From NCBI GenBank assembly GCA_000467715.1, contig AJFK01000355.1, forward strand, positions 1 through 64,000: 64,000 nucleotides of DNA, read 5' to 3'. Shown piece after piece: positions 12,011 through 24,651 of the stretch. Origin of the DNA: Hysterium pulicare CBS 123377. Taxonomy: Eukaryota; Ascomycota; Dothideomycetes; Hysteriales; Hysteriaceae. A program made the position numbers and the translations under genes. Position 1 is the first letter of the stretch, and each line of letters opens with the position of its first letter. Under the pieces are notes generated by a model. It ran no database searches and had not been told where the DNA came from. It saw only the letters and a program-made list of their open reading frames with translations.

Positions 12011-15000
12011 ATGGAGAGCCAGGCGCGCCGTCATAGGTCCTCAACCGCCGCTTCGAAGCCTTTTCTTTCGAATAACCAGACTGCTGAGCTACGTGGTCTT
12101 GCTGATGAGCTCAAGAATGCCTCCGACACCCGTCCTCCCTCCACCGACACCCTCCGTGTCCAGAGCACCGCCCTACATCGTATGCGCCAGCTGCTGATCG
12201 AATCGCCCGAGCAAACCCAGACGAAAGATGGCTTCCGCTACATCCAAGGCTTCAACGTCTTGCTAGGCACCATTCGGTCCGTGTCGGGTTTCTACGACCC
12301 GCTGAAATTGACCGCTGAAAATCGCGTCGATTTCTTTGAGGTGATAAAGGCAACTTTGGACGTCCTGTCCGAGGCCCTCAGCGATCATTCTGGCAACGGG
12401 AGATATTTTGCAAAGAGAGTGGAGGATGGAGGCTGGAATGCACTCGAACAAGCTCTCGGCAGCACCGGGATTTTCGCCAGTCGGTCCAAAAGCCGGCGCG
12501 ATGATGCTGGACAGGAGCAGCTGTTGGGGTGTCTCTTTGCTTTTGCTCTGGGTGAAGAAGCAATGACACGTATTTTTCGTGACGTTGACCGAACTGTCAA
12601 AGATCGGGAAGCGGGGGCAAACGAGGTGCAACGGAAGCAAGATGATGAACCTCAAACCCCCAGCGATGCGGTGAGCGATCAAAATACTCGAAGTGAAGAG
12701 GCCAATGGCGAAGCAGACGTGGACCTGCAATACCTTCGAAGTCACCTTCAAAGGGTTTTCAGTGGGAATGAGGTATTGCAGAATCCAGATGTGATGCCGA
12801 TAATATTACATTTTTGGCTTACGCTATCCGATGACCATTCTGAAGAAAGGCCTCAATCCCTTTCCCTGTCAGTGCTTCTTGCTATTCAAAAGATAGTAGC
12901 AATATCTTCTTTTAACAAAGCTGCTTTACATGTTACTGGAGTCCCCTCCATCATCTTACCGGCGCTCTTCGAAAACAAATGTTCTCCGAGTGAAGCATCC
13001 ATACTCCGCGAACTAGCAGACAGCCTGATTAACTATGGCATCAACCGATTAGAAGACGCTTATTATCTCTTTCGCAAATCTGCCACCTCAGATCAAGCTG
13101 CCGACTTTCTGCTCCATGGTATGCAGGCATCTGGAGAACCACCCTTCATTCAATTTGACCTTTCATTGCGAGGCTATAGCGCAATCGAGTTGCCAGAGCT
13201 TGGGCGACCTTTCCCTCCCACTGCAACCGGGGGTGGCTATACGTTTACTGCTTGGATTCGCGTAGATCGGTTCGATTCAAACTGTCATACCACCATTTTC
13301 GGAGCGTTCGATGCAACTGAAACCTGCTTTGTCATGGCCTACATTGAGAAGGATACTCGTTGTTTTATCCTACAAACGTCAGTACAGTCTTCCGGGATGA
13401 TACCAAGCGTTCGATTCAAGAAAGCTGCCTTGTTTGAGCAAGGCAAATGGTATCACATCGCTGTTGTCCACAGAAGGGCAAGTGCCAAGACCATGGGTTT
13501 GGGTTCCAGCCGAGCGTCGCTATACGTCAATGGCGAATTTACAGAGGCTATGAAGTGCCAATACCCGGCTACTCCACCATCTGGAGAAGGGAGCACTGAG
13601 AGCTTTGCCTCGCTTTCAGCTGGCGGACAGAAGCAGGCAAACGTTGTTGCCTTCTTGGGCACTCCACAGAACCTTGCCCCGCGACTTGGAAGAAATGTGG
13701 TGTGTTCGAAACTGTCTATCGCATCCTTTCACTTATTCCAGGAACCCCTCTCTGATGAGTTGATTGCTGTGCATCATAAGCTCGGCCCTCGATACTGCGG
13801 TAACTTCCAAGATCGACTTGGCTCGTTCCAAACGTACCGAACATCCGCCGAACTTCATGTACAGAACGAGATCCTTCATCCTGGAAAGGAAGAACGTTCT
13901 GATATCGTATCAGCGATACGGGCGAGCGCGGGGAATCTAATGCCCGAAAATCGCATCCTTATCAGCTTTTCGCCGACTTCTGTTATGGATGATGATGATA
14001 GGAACAACGTCGATGAATCGCAGTTGATACGCTCCTTATCAAAAGAGTCGGCACTGGCTCTTCATAAGCACACGAGAATGCGCGGAACGCCCCTCATCAT
14101 AAATGCAGCGGTACCTTCGGTCAACGATGCTCTATCACAGCAGCGCGGCTATGGACGTCTCGCCGGCGACCCCGTAGTCGTAGTCCCACAAGCGCTTGAT
14201 GATGCCATGTGGAGAGCAGGAGGATGCTCTGCGGTGGGTCTCAAACTTGTTCAACTAGCCAATACCCCTTCGGCAGTCTTGCGTGCCGTGAAAATCCTGC
14301 TGGGAGCTGTAGAGGGCAATTGGCGCAACTGCGAGGCCATGGAAAGCAATAACGGTTTTGCAGTACTAGCTGAAGTTCTTCGTCAAAAACTAGGGTTTGG
14401 TCCCACTACAGGTCCCTCCAGTCGTAGATCGATGGAAGTGGAAATATCGCCAGAGGAGCGTGAAACATTCATGTTGCAATTGTTGCAAGTAGTACTGCGT
14501 TTTGTTGGATACGACCAACAGCACCCTACCGAATCTCTCATTATCAATCCACTCGCGTATAGGGTTCTGCTTGTCGATCTTGAAATTTGGCGCAAATCAA
14601 CTTCACTGGATACACAAAAGTTATATTATTCACAGTTCGTCGATTTTGCCAGGGGAAGCAAACATCACCATTACAATGCCAAAAGGTTTCATAGAATCCG
14701 TATGTAGGACATCGAGTGCTTGCGGCTGCTATGCTAACCCTTGTGTAGGAGTGGTGAAGCGGCTAATGGATGCCTTGAAAGGAGAATCCTTTTCTTCAGA
14801 GGCCTTTCCTCACTTCCTTGCGGCCTTTAGAGTTCTCGTAGAAATCAATTTTTCTGGAGAGAACGCCCGTTTTCTGGCCCTATTCGTCACCTATGCACTC
14901 CATGACAGTCGCTCATTTGCGAAAAGAACTCTACGGCCAAAGGCTAGCGCACTACGACTCCGGAAGGCCACTCTTTCTTCCAATACACCGAGCACGACTC

Positions 15001-18000
15001 CTCGGTCAGAAAGCCCGAATCAAGATCCAACCATATCGCCTGGTCTTTCGATCTCTGAACTTGGTGTGGCAATACTCGAAATGCTTGCAGATCTCTTATG
15101 CGACAAAGGGAATACTGGCGACATACAGCGATTCGCAAAGAACGTGACGAACAAGGTGAGTGTGACCTATGACAGCGGTATACATTTGACTCACCCTATC
15201 TCTAGTGGCTTTTGTATCTACTTGCAGAACCTGATCAGCGCGTGGTAATACTTGGAGCCAAGATCCTTGCTCGCCTTCTAGTTATTAATGGCCCACACTA
15301 TGTGAAAAAGTTTTCAGAGAAGAGCGGCGGTTTGATCATCATGAAACATCGTCTGCAGTCCTGGTGGAATACTCCAGGTATTTGGACTATATGTTTCGCC
15401 ATTCTTTTCGATAGGGATGTGGCGAGCATCAACTTTGAGCGGGACTTTGACCTCTTCAATCTCACTGAAGTTTTTATTGGCCATGCTAAGCTTAAAGTCG
15501 TGTATCCTGAAGTCTTTCCAGTTATTGCGGCAATGCTGGAGACAGGCTTGAGAGCGATCGTTCGAGACCAATCCAGCTCATCTTCATTAGGACAGACCCT
15601 GAACGAATCCCAGGCATCGCCCTCCGATCCACTTCGAGGTCGGAGGCGCACAATGTCCTTAAGCGCCAAGCAACCCTCCACAGGTAAATCTATCGCATCT
15701 TTTGGTATTCCTCTGCTGATGCCTCTTAGATCCAAGGAGACCGCAAGCAGAGCGGCTTAATGACTATGCTGCAGTTCTCAACTCCGTCATTCAGTTTCTT
15801 GCTGATATTCACACGAGATCAGCGCCTTACCGAGATTATGCGACATCGTCTGGTTACGTCCAAGAACTACTATTCGTGCTTTATCCAGTGATCGTCACAT
15901 CCGACAGCGTCAGCGCTGAAACGGAGCTCCTCTCCAGAGGATCTGCGTTAACATTCGAGGGTCAAGACGTTGTGATACAACCTCTGTCTAGGTTAAACAA
16001 TCAACAAGCTCCTATCGTTCGCACGACCAATGTGCACGCAACTCCAAGCCCTGAACCTCAAAGAGCGATTCCATTCCGACGTGGATCATCTTTTGTTCTC
16101 ATATCTGCCGAAAAGTCGAATAGTTCAAAACAGATTTCTCGATTAAATCCAATTTTATCCTCCCAGAATGGTGGGCCGATAACACTGAAGATCGGCAGTA
16201 CTGTTGTTGAAGGCATGCTGGAAGTAATTCTCGGTGTGTTCTTGGATCAGTTGTTACAGAGAAAGGATTTTTCCGGCCTAGGTCTATACCAAAAGACACC
16301 TCCTGGCTTCCAAGAGCACCAGGCTTATTTTGAGTCCTACGTTCTCCGAAACGCCATCACTGCTGTCACCAACGCCATACAACTTAACCAGAAGCTCCTC
16401 CATGAGCCCAGGGTTCTCACGAACCTTTCTCGATTTGTCACTCATCTGTCGGAAGCCGTCTTTGAAGGATGGTTCCTCAACGGAGCAGACCCACTTTTGG
16501 ACTTCGCTGGCACCTTGCTGGAATATCTCCAGCGTCCAGATATTGCAGTCATTAAAAGCGTACGTCTTTGCACACAAGCAATAGCAATCATTCGATCTGT
16601 CTTCCTTCGAGTGGTCCTCTTGCGCCTTGCTGGCACAGAAGATTCAAATCAAGAAAGTGACCCAGTGGATTTTATCGACAAAATGATATACTGGCAAACA
16701 ATCATTCTATCCTCAGAGAACAACGAAAGCCTTTTTCTAAGGCTTATCTGCTACCTGTTGTACACCCATTTGATTTCCAACTCTGAACCCGTACGACTAT
16801 CTGCAGCCAACTTCTGGAGATTTTTGCTCGTACAAAAACCTAACGAAACATCCGATATACTAAATCACGCCATGCACGGGGATAAGAAAAACATATTTAG
16901 AGCCTTCCACAAGTTGATGGAACTGGACAACGAGACTTTCTTGCATTGGATCGATGAGAACCGAAAGGACCTCGATAGCTTCTTCCTTGGGACGTTGTCC
17001 AAAAATTGGCTAGATTTCGTACAAGATCAGAATCGCAGAACTGAGGAGACGCTGAGAAATCGGGTCGCAAAGCGGAAGGAAAAGCTGAGACAGTGGATGT
17101 CCGAAGAGACAACCGATGAGACGGTCTGGAGCCGGCACGAGGTTCAAACCAACCACTGGAGATCCAACGTGCATGCTTCTGAACGACTAAAGCATCAGAG
17201 GGTCCTTCAAGACCATCAAGACAACCTCTCCTTCGTCGCATCAGTCATGATTAAGCTGGATCGGCAACTGAAAGGCCCTTGCTCCCTATTCGAAGATAGG
17301 ATTCCTCCGAAATGGCGACTAGATGAGACCGAAGGCCGGAATCGGATGCGCATGCGCATCATCCCGGACAACACCATACGAGAAGATGACTACCAGCCCA
17401 AACGCAAGGATTCCGAGATGATAACAAAGGGCAGGCTAAAGCTTGAAACAGGAGTTTCCCCAATATCTTCGAGAGCTACTGTCGGAGTTACTCCTGTGGA
17501 TAGTGCTGATCCTAACAAAAGTGCCATTTCAGATCCAGGAAAAGCGACACCTCGAGACGATTCTTCGGGATCGGAGCTGGATGAAGACTTTGAAATGGTT
17601 GAAGACCCCAATGAAGATCAAGATGGCTTTGAAGACAAGAATCGAAAGGTCATGAGAAGTTTGCAGCGTGGTGACCAAGTACAACATGTTTGCAATGTTT
17701 CGCGAATCGTCGGCTTGGAGGCATGCGAGGGTCTACTCATTCTCGGTAAAGACTGTCTCTACCTTCTTGATGACTTCTTTCAACGGTCCGATGGAGAAAT
17801 TGTACGAGTGTGGCAAGCACCCCCAGATGAGCGCGACGCGTATCTTCAAATAATTTCGGGGAAGCAGACTTCCAACAGCCGCAGACCACAAGCAAGAGAC
17901 CAAGAAGACTCTGCCAGACATTGGAAGTGGGGTGAAGTCCTCAGCATCTCGAAACGCCGATTCCTTTTCCGTGACGTTGCAATGGAGGTGTTCTTCGCGG

Positions 18001-20442
18001 ATGGGCGCAGCTACTTGTTGACCGCCATCTCACCAACCGTTCGAAATGACCTGCATGCGAAGCTAGTATCTCGAGCTCCACATGTCAACAAACCAGACTT
18101 GTTGGCGAACTCGGAGAATGCTTGGCGACTGGAGTCCCTACGGAACCCAGAAGAGGCACCGCAAACGTTCGGGTCCAGATTTGCGACCGTTTTCAATTCC
18201 GCTGCATCCAACCCAGCAACGAAGAATTGGATGAAGGGTGAAATTTCCAACTTCCACTACCTCATGCTTGTGAATACGCTTGCTGGCAGGACTTTCAACG
18301 ATCTTACCCAGTACCCGGTTTTCCCATGGGTCTTAGCGGACTACACCAGTGAAGAACTAGATCTCACGGACGCACGATCTTTCCGTGACTTCACGAAACC
18401 CATGGGTTGTCAGACAGCATCTCGAGAAGCAGAATTCAGAGAGCGGTATCAGTCCTTTGCGGAGATGGGTGACCATAACGCACAGCCTTTCCATTACGGG
18501 ACGCATTATTCTTCCGCTATGATCGTTGCATCCTATCTTATCCGCCTACAACCATTTGTCCAGTCCTACCTTCTCTTACAAGGTGGCAGTTTCGACCACG
18601 CTGATCGACTATTCTACTCCATCGAAAGAGCCTGGCTTTCCGCATCCCGAGACAACATGACTGACGTTCGTGAATTGACGCCCGAATTCTTCTACCTCCC
18701 TGAATTCCTCACAAACATCAACGCGTACAATTTTGGTCTCAAGAACACGGGTGAGAAGATCGACAACGTCTTACTACCTCCATGGGCAAAGGGTGACCCG
18801 GCAATCTTTATCGCGAAACACCGCCAGGCGCTCGAGAGTCCCTACGTGACTAGACACCTTCATCACTGGATCGATCTTGTATTCGGTTTCAAGCAAAGGG
18901 GCGAGGCCGCGATTGAAGCAACGAACGTATTCCACCATCTCTCCTACCACGGTGCAAAAGATCTCGATAACATTGCCGATCCTGTCGAACGGGTCGCCAC
19001 AATTGGCATCATCCATAATTTCGGCCAAACGCCACTTCAAGTCTTCCAACGAGCTCACCCGCAGCGCGAAGACCTTTCCGTGCGTTTCAGAAGGCTCGAC
19101 AACGCCGCGGAATCGCTCACTCGACTCCCTGCGACGCTGCTAGAGTCACACGAGCGCGTTTCTTCATTGGCGTATAACGCGAAATCCGATCGTCTCCTCT
19201 GCAGCGCCGCCTTCCGACACAACATCCCTCCCCTCTACGACCGCTACATGGAATGGGGTTTCACAGACGGCAGCGTCCGCTTCTACGCCTCCGACAACAA
19301 GCGCCTCCTCGGCCTATTCGAACACCTCCATTCAGGTCAACTCACTACCTCACTTTTCGTAGACGGTCGCACCCTGATCACAGCCGGCACCGACTGCACA
19401 GTCGCCATCTGGACTGTGATAAGAGGCGAAAAAGGAAGCGTAGACCTCCAACCCGTCATCTGCCTCTTCGGGCACAAAACCCCCGTCACAACCCTCGCCT
19501 CCTCTCGCGCCTTTTCTGCGTTCCTCTCCGCATCCTCCGACGGTAAGATCTTCCTCTGGGATCTAAATCGCAGCGAGTTCGTGCGCGAACTAGATCTCGG
19601 ACCGCGGCATCGTCGCAACCCGGTCCCAGTGTCTTGTGCTAGGATTAATAATGTTACGGGGCATATCATGCTGTGCTGTGGGTCTAGACTGTTGCTGACG
19701 ACGCTGAATGGGAGTATGCTTTTGGATGAGGAGATTTGTGATACGGATGAGGGGGATGATGTTATTGGAGCTTGTGCGTTTTATGAAGGGGTGGGGAATG
19801 AGTGGTTGGAGCGTGAACTTATTTTCACGGGGCATCGGCGGGGGGTTGTGAATGTATGTCCTTGTCCCACTTTCCCGCATCCCTCTTTCCTATCCCCTTA
19901 CCATCCTTCCCTTTTCATCTCCTTCTCCCCAATCCCAAACCCAACTAACATACTAGATCTGGAACATCCACCTCTCGCGCCAATCCCGCTGGACCATCGA
20001 CCTCGTCACCAGACTCAACCATACGGACCCTTCGAGAGAAGACGGAGCAAATTACTCGGCGCCTATTACTTGTATTCTGCCCATGGCGCAGGTCGTGTAT
20101 ACGGGGGATGATGACGGGAGAGTGGTATGTTGGCTCATTTCCCTTTCAAATTCTTCGTCTTCTTTTGGGAGGAGGAGGGGGAAAGTTAGGTTGGTTTGAT
20201 GGGGGAAGGGAAAATTGGGCGATTGGGAGAGACGTGGGCTTGTTCCGGGGTGGGCCAGGGTGGGTTCTTGGTGAGGGTGAGGGTGTGGGTGTGGGATGGG
20301 TAATTTGGGGTTAGAAGTTTTCAAGTTTTTTGGTGATGGTAATGGAGAGATGCGTAATGATGATTTTCGTTATTTATGAAGGAAGAATGATGCTAACGTA
20401 TGCTTACAGTATGAATGGGATTGTGTCCAGCGGCATCATTAG
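12011..20442 (+). CDS. BPH1: Giant BEACH/WD40 protein (beige-like, Bph1 type)
   Basis: BEACH proteins are large scaffolds in vesicle fusion/fission, lysosome or vacuole size control and membrane trafficking. Exons: 12011-14699, 14749-15155, 15206-15683, 15730-19853, 19957-20124 and 20410-20442, giving 2632 aa with consistent phases. An N-terminal helical-repeat region leads into a concanavalin A-like domain at about 395-595 (GGGYTFTAWIRVDRF). A PH-like domain preceding BEACH begins near residue 1830. The BEACH domain starts near 2010 and contains NWMKGEISNFHYLMLVN, TQYPVFPWVLADY and FRERYQSF. C-terminal WD40 repeats run from about 2330 to the end. The last exon is only 11 codons (YEWDCVQRHH) and lies after a 285-bp intron, yet matches how these proteins usually end, which supports it. 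Confidence 0.92.
20225..20312 (+). other. G-run cluster in the last intron of the BEACH gene
   Basis: Within the 20125-20409 intron there are about ten runs of three or more G spaced by 1-9 bases on the coding strand, including gagggtgagggtgtgggt. This fits the G-quadruplex pattern G3+N1-7 repeated four times. Whether the structure forms or affects splicing of the 11-codon terminal exon is inference. Confidence 0.6.
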
Positions 20443-21145
20443 ACGTGGTATGGCCATGGTGGGATGGATGGAAGCGTGGTCATCTCTATCGTTGTGGAAC
20501 ATAAAAGTCAGTCATCCAAGAAGCTGGTCCTGGTATCGGCGTTTCGGAACGCGAATCGGGTCTTCGGTATTATCTAGATTCTAGAGCGGCGTCTATTTGG
20601 ACGCGGTATTGTGCAAGCTTAGGTAGAATTTATTGGAGTTCTATGCGCAAAGTTACCTGCTTCAGCCTCCGCATAATAAGTGGTTTGATGCGGGATCTTT
20701 CGGGATGTCATGCTCTGTCCAGCAACTCTACCCACCCATTACTCAATTCCATGGCCTTCGACCGCATGATATATCAAAGACTAAGCTAGTAAAAGTTGCT
20801 TGAGATACTCTCTTCCACATTCCAATTCGAGACGAGATGAGAGATATGGTTCTTGAGATAGCCCGCATGCGTTTAGGTGTCCCTGACACTTGTTGCTCAG
20901 AAGAAGTGTATGTACCTCATATGAAGAGAATGTGTTCGGCGTCCTTGAGGAGTGAACTGAGAGATTGATGGGGGAGATTGTAGAAAGAGGTTCAGCTAGC
21001 ATCAAAGCAGCGTCGAAGGAGCGTTTCGCCAGCCTTATCTATTGTTCCAATCAGCATCACCCAGCATCAAGTTAACTTTTCCCTAGTAGTGTCAAGCTAG
21101 CTTTAATATATATAAAGTAGCAATAAGCTAGCTTTTAGCTAGAAA

Positions 21146-21360
21146 TTTAACTATAGCTAAGAAAATTTAGCTATAGCTAAGAAGATTTAGCTATAGCTAA
21201 GAGAATTTAGCTATAGCTAAGAGAATTTAGCTATAGCTAAGAAGATTTAGCTGTAGCTAAGAGAATTCAGCTATAGCTAAGAGAATTCAGCTATAGCTAA
21301 GAGGATTTAGCTGTAGCTAAGAGGATTTAGCTATAGCTAAGAAGATTTAGCTGTAGATAT
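21146..21360. repeat. 20-bp palindromic satellite, about 10-11 copies
   Basis: The unit is close to gatttagctatagctaagag and is repeated head-to-tail about ten and a half times with few substitutions. Most copies contain the 14-base perfect palindrome ttagctatagctaa, so either strand can fold into serial small hairpins. It is followed by a short A-run (about 21359-21370). No coding potential was seen. Confidence 0.9.
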
Positions 21361-21429
21361 AAAAAAAAAGTAGGTTAAGCTACAATTAAGCAGCATTCAG
21401 CTAGAAGCAAGTAGTATAAGTAAGCTAAA

Positions 21430-21462
21430 GCTAGCATAAAGCTAGCATAAAGCTAGCATAAA
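21430..21462. repeat. 11-bp tandem repeat, three copies
   Basis: Three exact head-to-tail copies of gctagcataaa. Each shares the GCTAGC palindrome with words found around the nearby 20-bp satellite, suggesting a common repeat-rich element. Confidence 0.85.
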
Positions 21463-21703
21463 GCCACCTACACACAGCATCAAGTAGCATCAAGCCAGCG
21501 AGCCTCTCCAGTGCTCCTATCCCGTTCAATTCAATATGCGAAGTAGCATTGCCCATGAAACGTCCCGTCTGGGACAACGAAGTCGGAACCCAAAAGAGAC
21601 TTGGTAGATTAGGGAACTTGGGGTTTTGTGGAGCCAGCGTTTGACCTTGCCATACACCACTCTATGATTGAGGTACAGAATAGGGACTTGATAAGTGCTC
21701 ACG

Positions 21704-23888
21704 TTAATACGCTTTATTCGGAACAACTCTTCTCAAAACCTTCGTCGCGGTATCGGTATCGTTCGCGAAGACCAGTTCGAGTCCCTTGCCCCTCTTCTCT
21801 CGAATCCGGACGGGCTCTCTGAATGTGGCCAAGGTTGCTACGCCAGCGCTTAGATCGCCGAGGTGGGTTGGTGTTTTTGAGTGTAGTGCCAGTGTGGTGA
21901 TTTCGGCGGCGGAGTCCCATGCCGTGGATGTGATGCCGAAGATGAGGAGGTAGATTAAGTAGTCAATGACTAGGACGCAGTAGATTGTGAGGACTGTGAG
22001 CGAGAGTATCACCGTTGTGGAGGATGTGCCGTATCCTTGACCCTGCAAGTACATATTCAAGTCGAGCTTTGTGGCTTTGTCCAGACTTGAGTTCGTAAAG
22101 GAAAGGGTCAGATTGCTTTTACTTGAACTTACAACGGCTCCGTCTGAAGAAGACCATTCCTGGAGATTGGACAAAGCATTTGCAAGCATCGTGGCCAGGG
22201 ATCCTCCAAAAGGCAGTATATCAACGTAGACGTTTGAGAGCATTGGCATCACACAGTCTTCTACTATGCTTTCAATCTGACTGCTCATTTTCCCGATCCA
22301 GGAAGGATCAATGGATATGGACAACAGATTGGGTGAAGTGGGTGTCTCAGCCTTTTTCGGGGAGTCTATCGCTTCCACAAAGGAAACCCCGTCGGAGTCA
22401 ATTCGTCTATACTCGCGTGTCTCCCAAAGAGCATCAACAAAGCAAGCGGAGACTGCGAGTTTCCAGTGATTGGGAGGGTCAGTACGCCTCGTGCTGTTCA
22501 AGCCTGGGTGTAGATTGCCAGTATCGAGTGTAACGTGCCCAATGGTGGAGCGAGCCAGAGGGGCCTGGTTGGGGTATATTTCCATAGTAGCTTTGATGAA
22601 TTGGCTTCTTGAAGAATATTTTCGAGATAAATAAAATCTTTTAGTAAATGGTTATTGGTATTTTCCCTTGGAAATTGGATATAATTATTTCGTCCGAGAT
22701 CAGACCAGTCAGATTGGTTACCAGAATATACGCTGTCATGACAATGCATATGAACTTGGGCTTGAGGTGAGCATAAAGTTGCAATTACACGGCCTTCTCC
22801 AGTTTTAGGTAGAGCTGCGAGGCCTCCAAAGAAGAGCAGATTTCCGGCGACAATTCGGCTGGGCATAGATGCTGAAATATTCACATCGAATGAGGAATTG
22901 CCTGATATAGAGATGTTGAGGACTCTCGACACATCCTCGCCAGCCAGTAGCGAAGAATAATTCTCAGGGTCCGGATCCGTAGTCCCAAAAACGTATTCAT
23001 CAAAAAGTCCTAGTGAGTCGACATGACTATGCGCGTTAGTAACCGTTTGCACGAAGACATGCTGGAGAAGCCAGGTGCATGCTTGACGTTTCAACTTACA
23101 CGGATGCATCATGGGTGATGTTAACGTGGCTTGGGAATAGTATATCCGGAGAGTCAAAGTAAAAAGATGTATGCATTACCTCGAGTGATGACGGGCCGGC
23201 TAGAGGGGCCGACAAGCGCAGCAAGAATAATTATTGACAATACGAAGGAGATGAAAATAAGTTTGCGCCAACATAGCAGCGCAGAGGACCGGGCAGATGA
23301 TGAAAACTCAAGAGACCAGAGATACGATATGTTCGAAGTCTGCACCGGCGCGAAAAGACCACCAAAGGGAATGTTCCCCTGCAGAAGTAGATTTTGAATA
23401 TAGCTCGATAGAATAGCAGCGATAGAGCCTTGCATAAGAAGTTTATGGATCTTCGCAGCGATTTGAAGTTCTGTATTCCAGTCGAATGTGCCACCAACGA
23501 TGTAATGCATGCAGCTCAGAATGATTAGTGTGATCGCCCCGAGCAAGGGAAGAATATGAGGCAGCCAGTGCAGAAATGCTACACGGCGATCTCGGTAGCG
23601 CGCAACCTTCGGAGACTATGCCGGTTTCTTCCAGTGGGTAAGCGGTTGAATGAGTGGATCAAGTATTTGAAGCTTGAGGGATCGTAGGAGAAACCGGAAG
23701 CGATCAGATAACGTGAGCCTAGCTGGCTGCGATTCATCGGGTTCGTCGGAGTCATGAAGCAAAGCCAGTCTAGAAGCAGTACTAGAAGTAGTTAGTCAAA
23801 TTCCACTTTCTGGAAAGGAGGAAACTTACTTGATGCTCGGTTTTGGTGATTGACTTCGGTCCGAAGTCACATCTACGAGCTCTGCCAT
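21704..23888 (-). pseudogene. Multi-pass membrane protein gene with an in-frame stop
   Basis: Fungal integral membrane protein of unknown function. Proposed exons on the minus strand: 23888-23830, 23781-23180, 23009-22722 and 22590-21704, amounting to 612 codons in one consistent frame. Codon 75 is TAG (23618-23616); no splice site in the right phase was found that would remove it, and the reading frame continues normally on both sides. Features: a short acidic N-terminus, two hydrophobic segments (LLGAITLIILSC and a second near FISFVLSIIILAALVG), a long Asn-rich, probably extracytosolic region with several N-glycosylation sequons, and a C-terminal membrane segment (VILSLTVLTIYCVLVIDYLI) before a basic tail. 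The donor GTAACC of the last intron is weak. Alternatives are translation from a downstream ATG, an error in the sequence, or a recently inactivated allele. Confidence 0.55.
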
Positions 23889-24651
23889 TGTGCCAAATGT
23901 GTGCCGTCGAAGATGGGATACCGAAAGGCAGGAGACGGAAAGATGGATTAAAAGGCATTGAGAAAGGCAGCTAACAGTGTGCTCTATATAATGATCTCAT
24001 TATGGGTGCCTCCAGATACCCCTGCGGAGAGACCAATACATCGAACTTTTGGAAGAGGTTGTGGCAGCAAAGAGTGCGATAGGCGTGCGGGGTTTCAGCC
24101 TTACCATTGACATCTCAATCAAGGCGCTAGAATTCCGGATCCATACATGCTATGAGGAAAATGAGAAAAGTCCCAGTAGCGGCGGAACATATGGGCTTCG
24201 ACATCGTTGAAAGTCGGTCAGGGTAGAACCAAATACCTGCGAGGCGGAATCGGAATAGACGATTAGCTTTGCAAGCCTTGTGATTAGTTTCCACGTCGGG
24301 CGTTCCCTCAATTTTGAGGCCGCAATTAATAGCAATCTGAAGGTGCAGATTCGTGACAGCCACCGAAGTGAGCGTTGCATACAGTTATGATATGGCCAGC
24401 GATCCGGGCACGTGCGATAATCATACTCGAGCCATGGCTGATGCATTTGAACGAATTCCAACGATAGAGAGCCGCTGAGTGCGGAGCCCAGCATTTTCAC
24501 ACCCGTACTCCTCCTCAAGTGCGTCGATTCTCAATATGGACAACGGGTATTGTCCCCAGCAAGTTTCCTCAGCCGGCATCGCTGTCCAGGAAAGGCCTTC
24601 CAAGATGAAGACCTTGGGAGCTCATGTCTCGCCTTGCCTCCCCAGTTATTT
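23889..24651. other. Intergenic region
   Basis: Lies between the stop of the NACHT gene and the start of the membrane protein gene, both on the minus strand. Short open frames are present, but none matches a recognisable family. Confidence 0.35.

Larger units (their letters stand above)
21063..21485. repeat. Repeat-rich block bounded by a 10-bp direct repeat
   Basis: The word agcatcaagt occurs at 21063-21072 and again at 21476-21485, enclosing about 420 bp that consists almost wholly of GCTAGC- and AGCTA-rich simple sequence. The two copies could be target-site duplications around an inserted non-coding element, or further satellite words, since agcatca also occurs singly nearby. Confidence 0.4.
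20443..21703. other. Intergenic region holding satellite repeats
   Basis: No gene is supported. The middle part (about 21060-21490) is built of simple tandem repeats described separately; the flanks are unremarkable. Confidence 0.5.
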
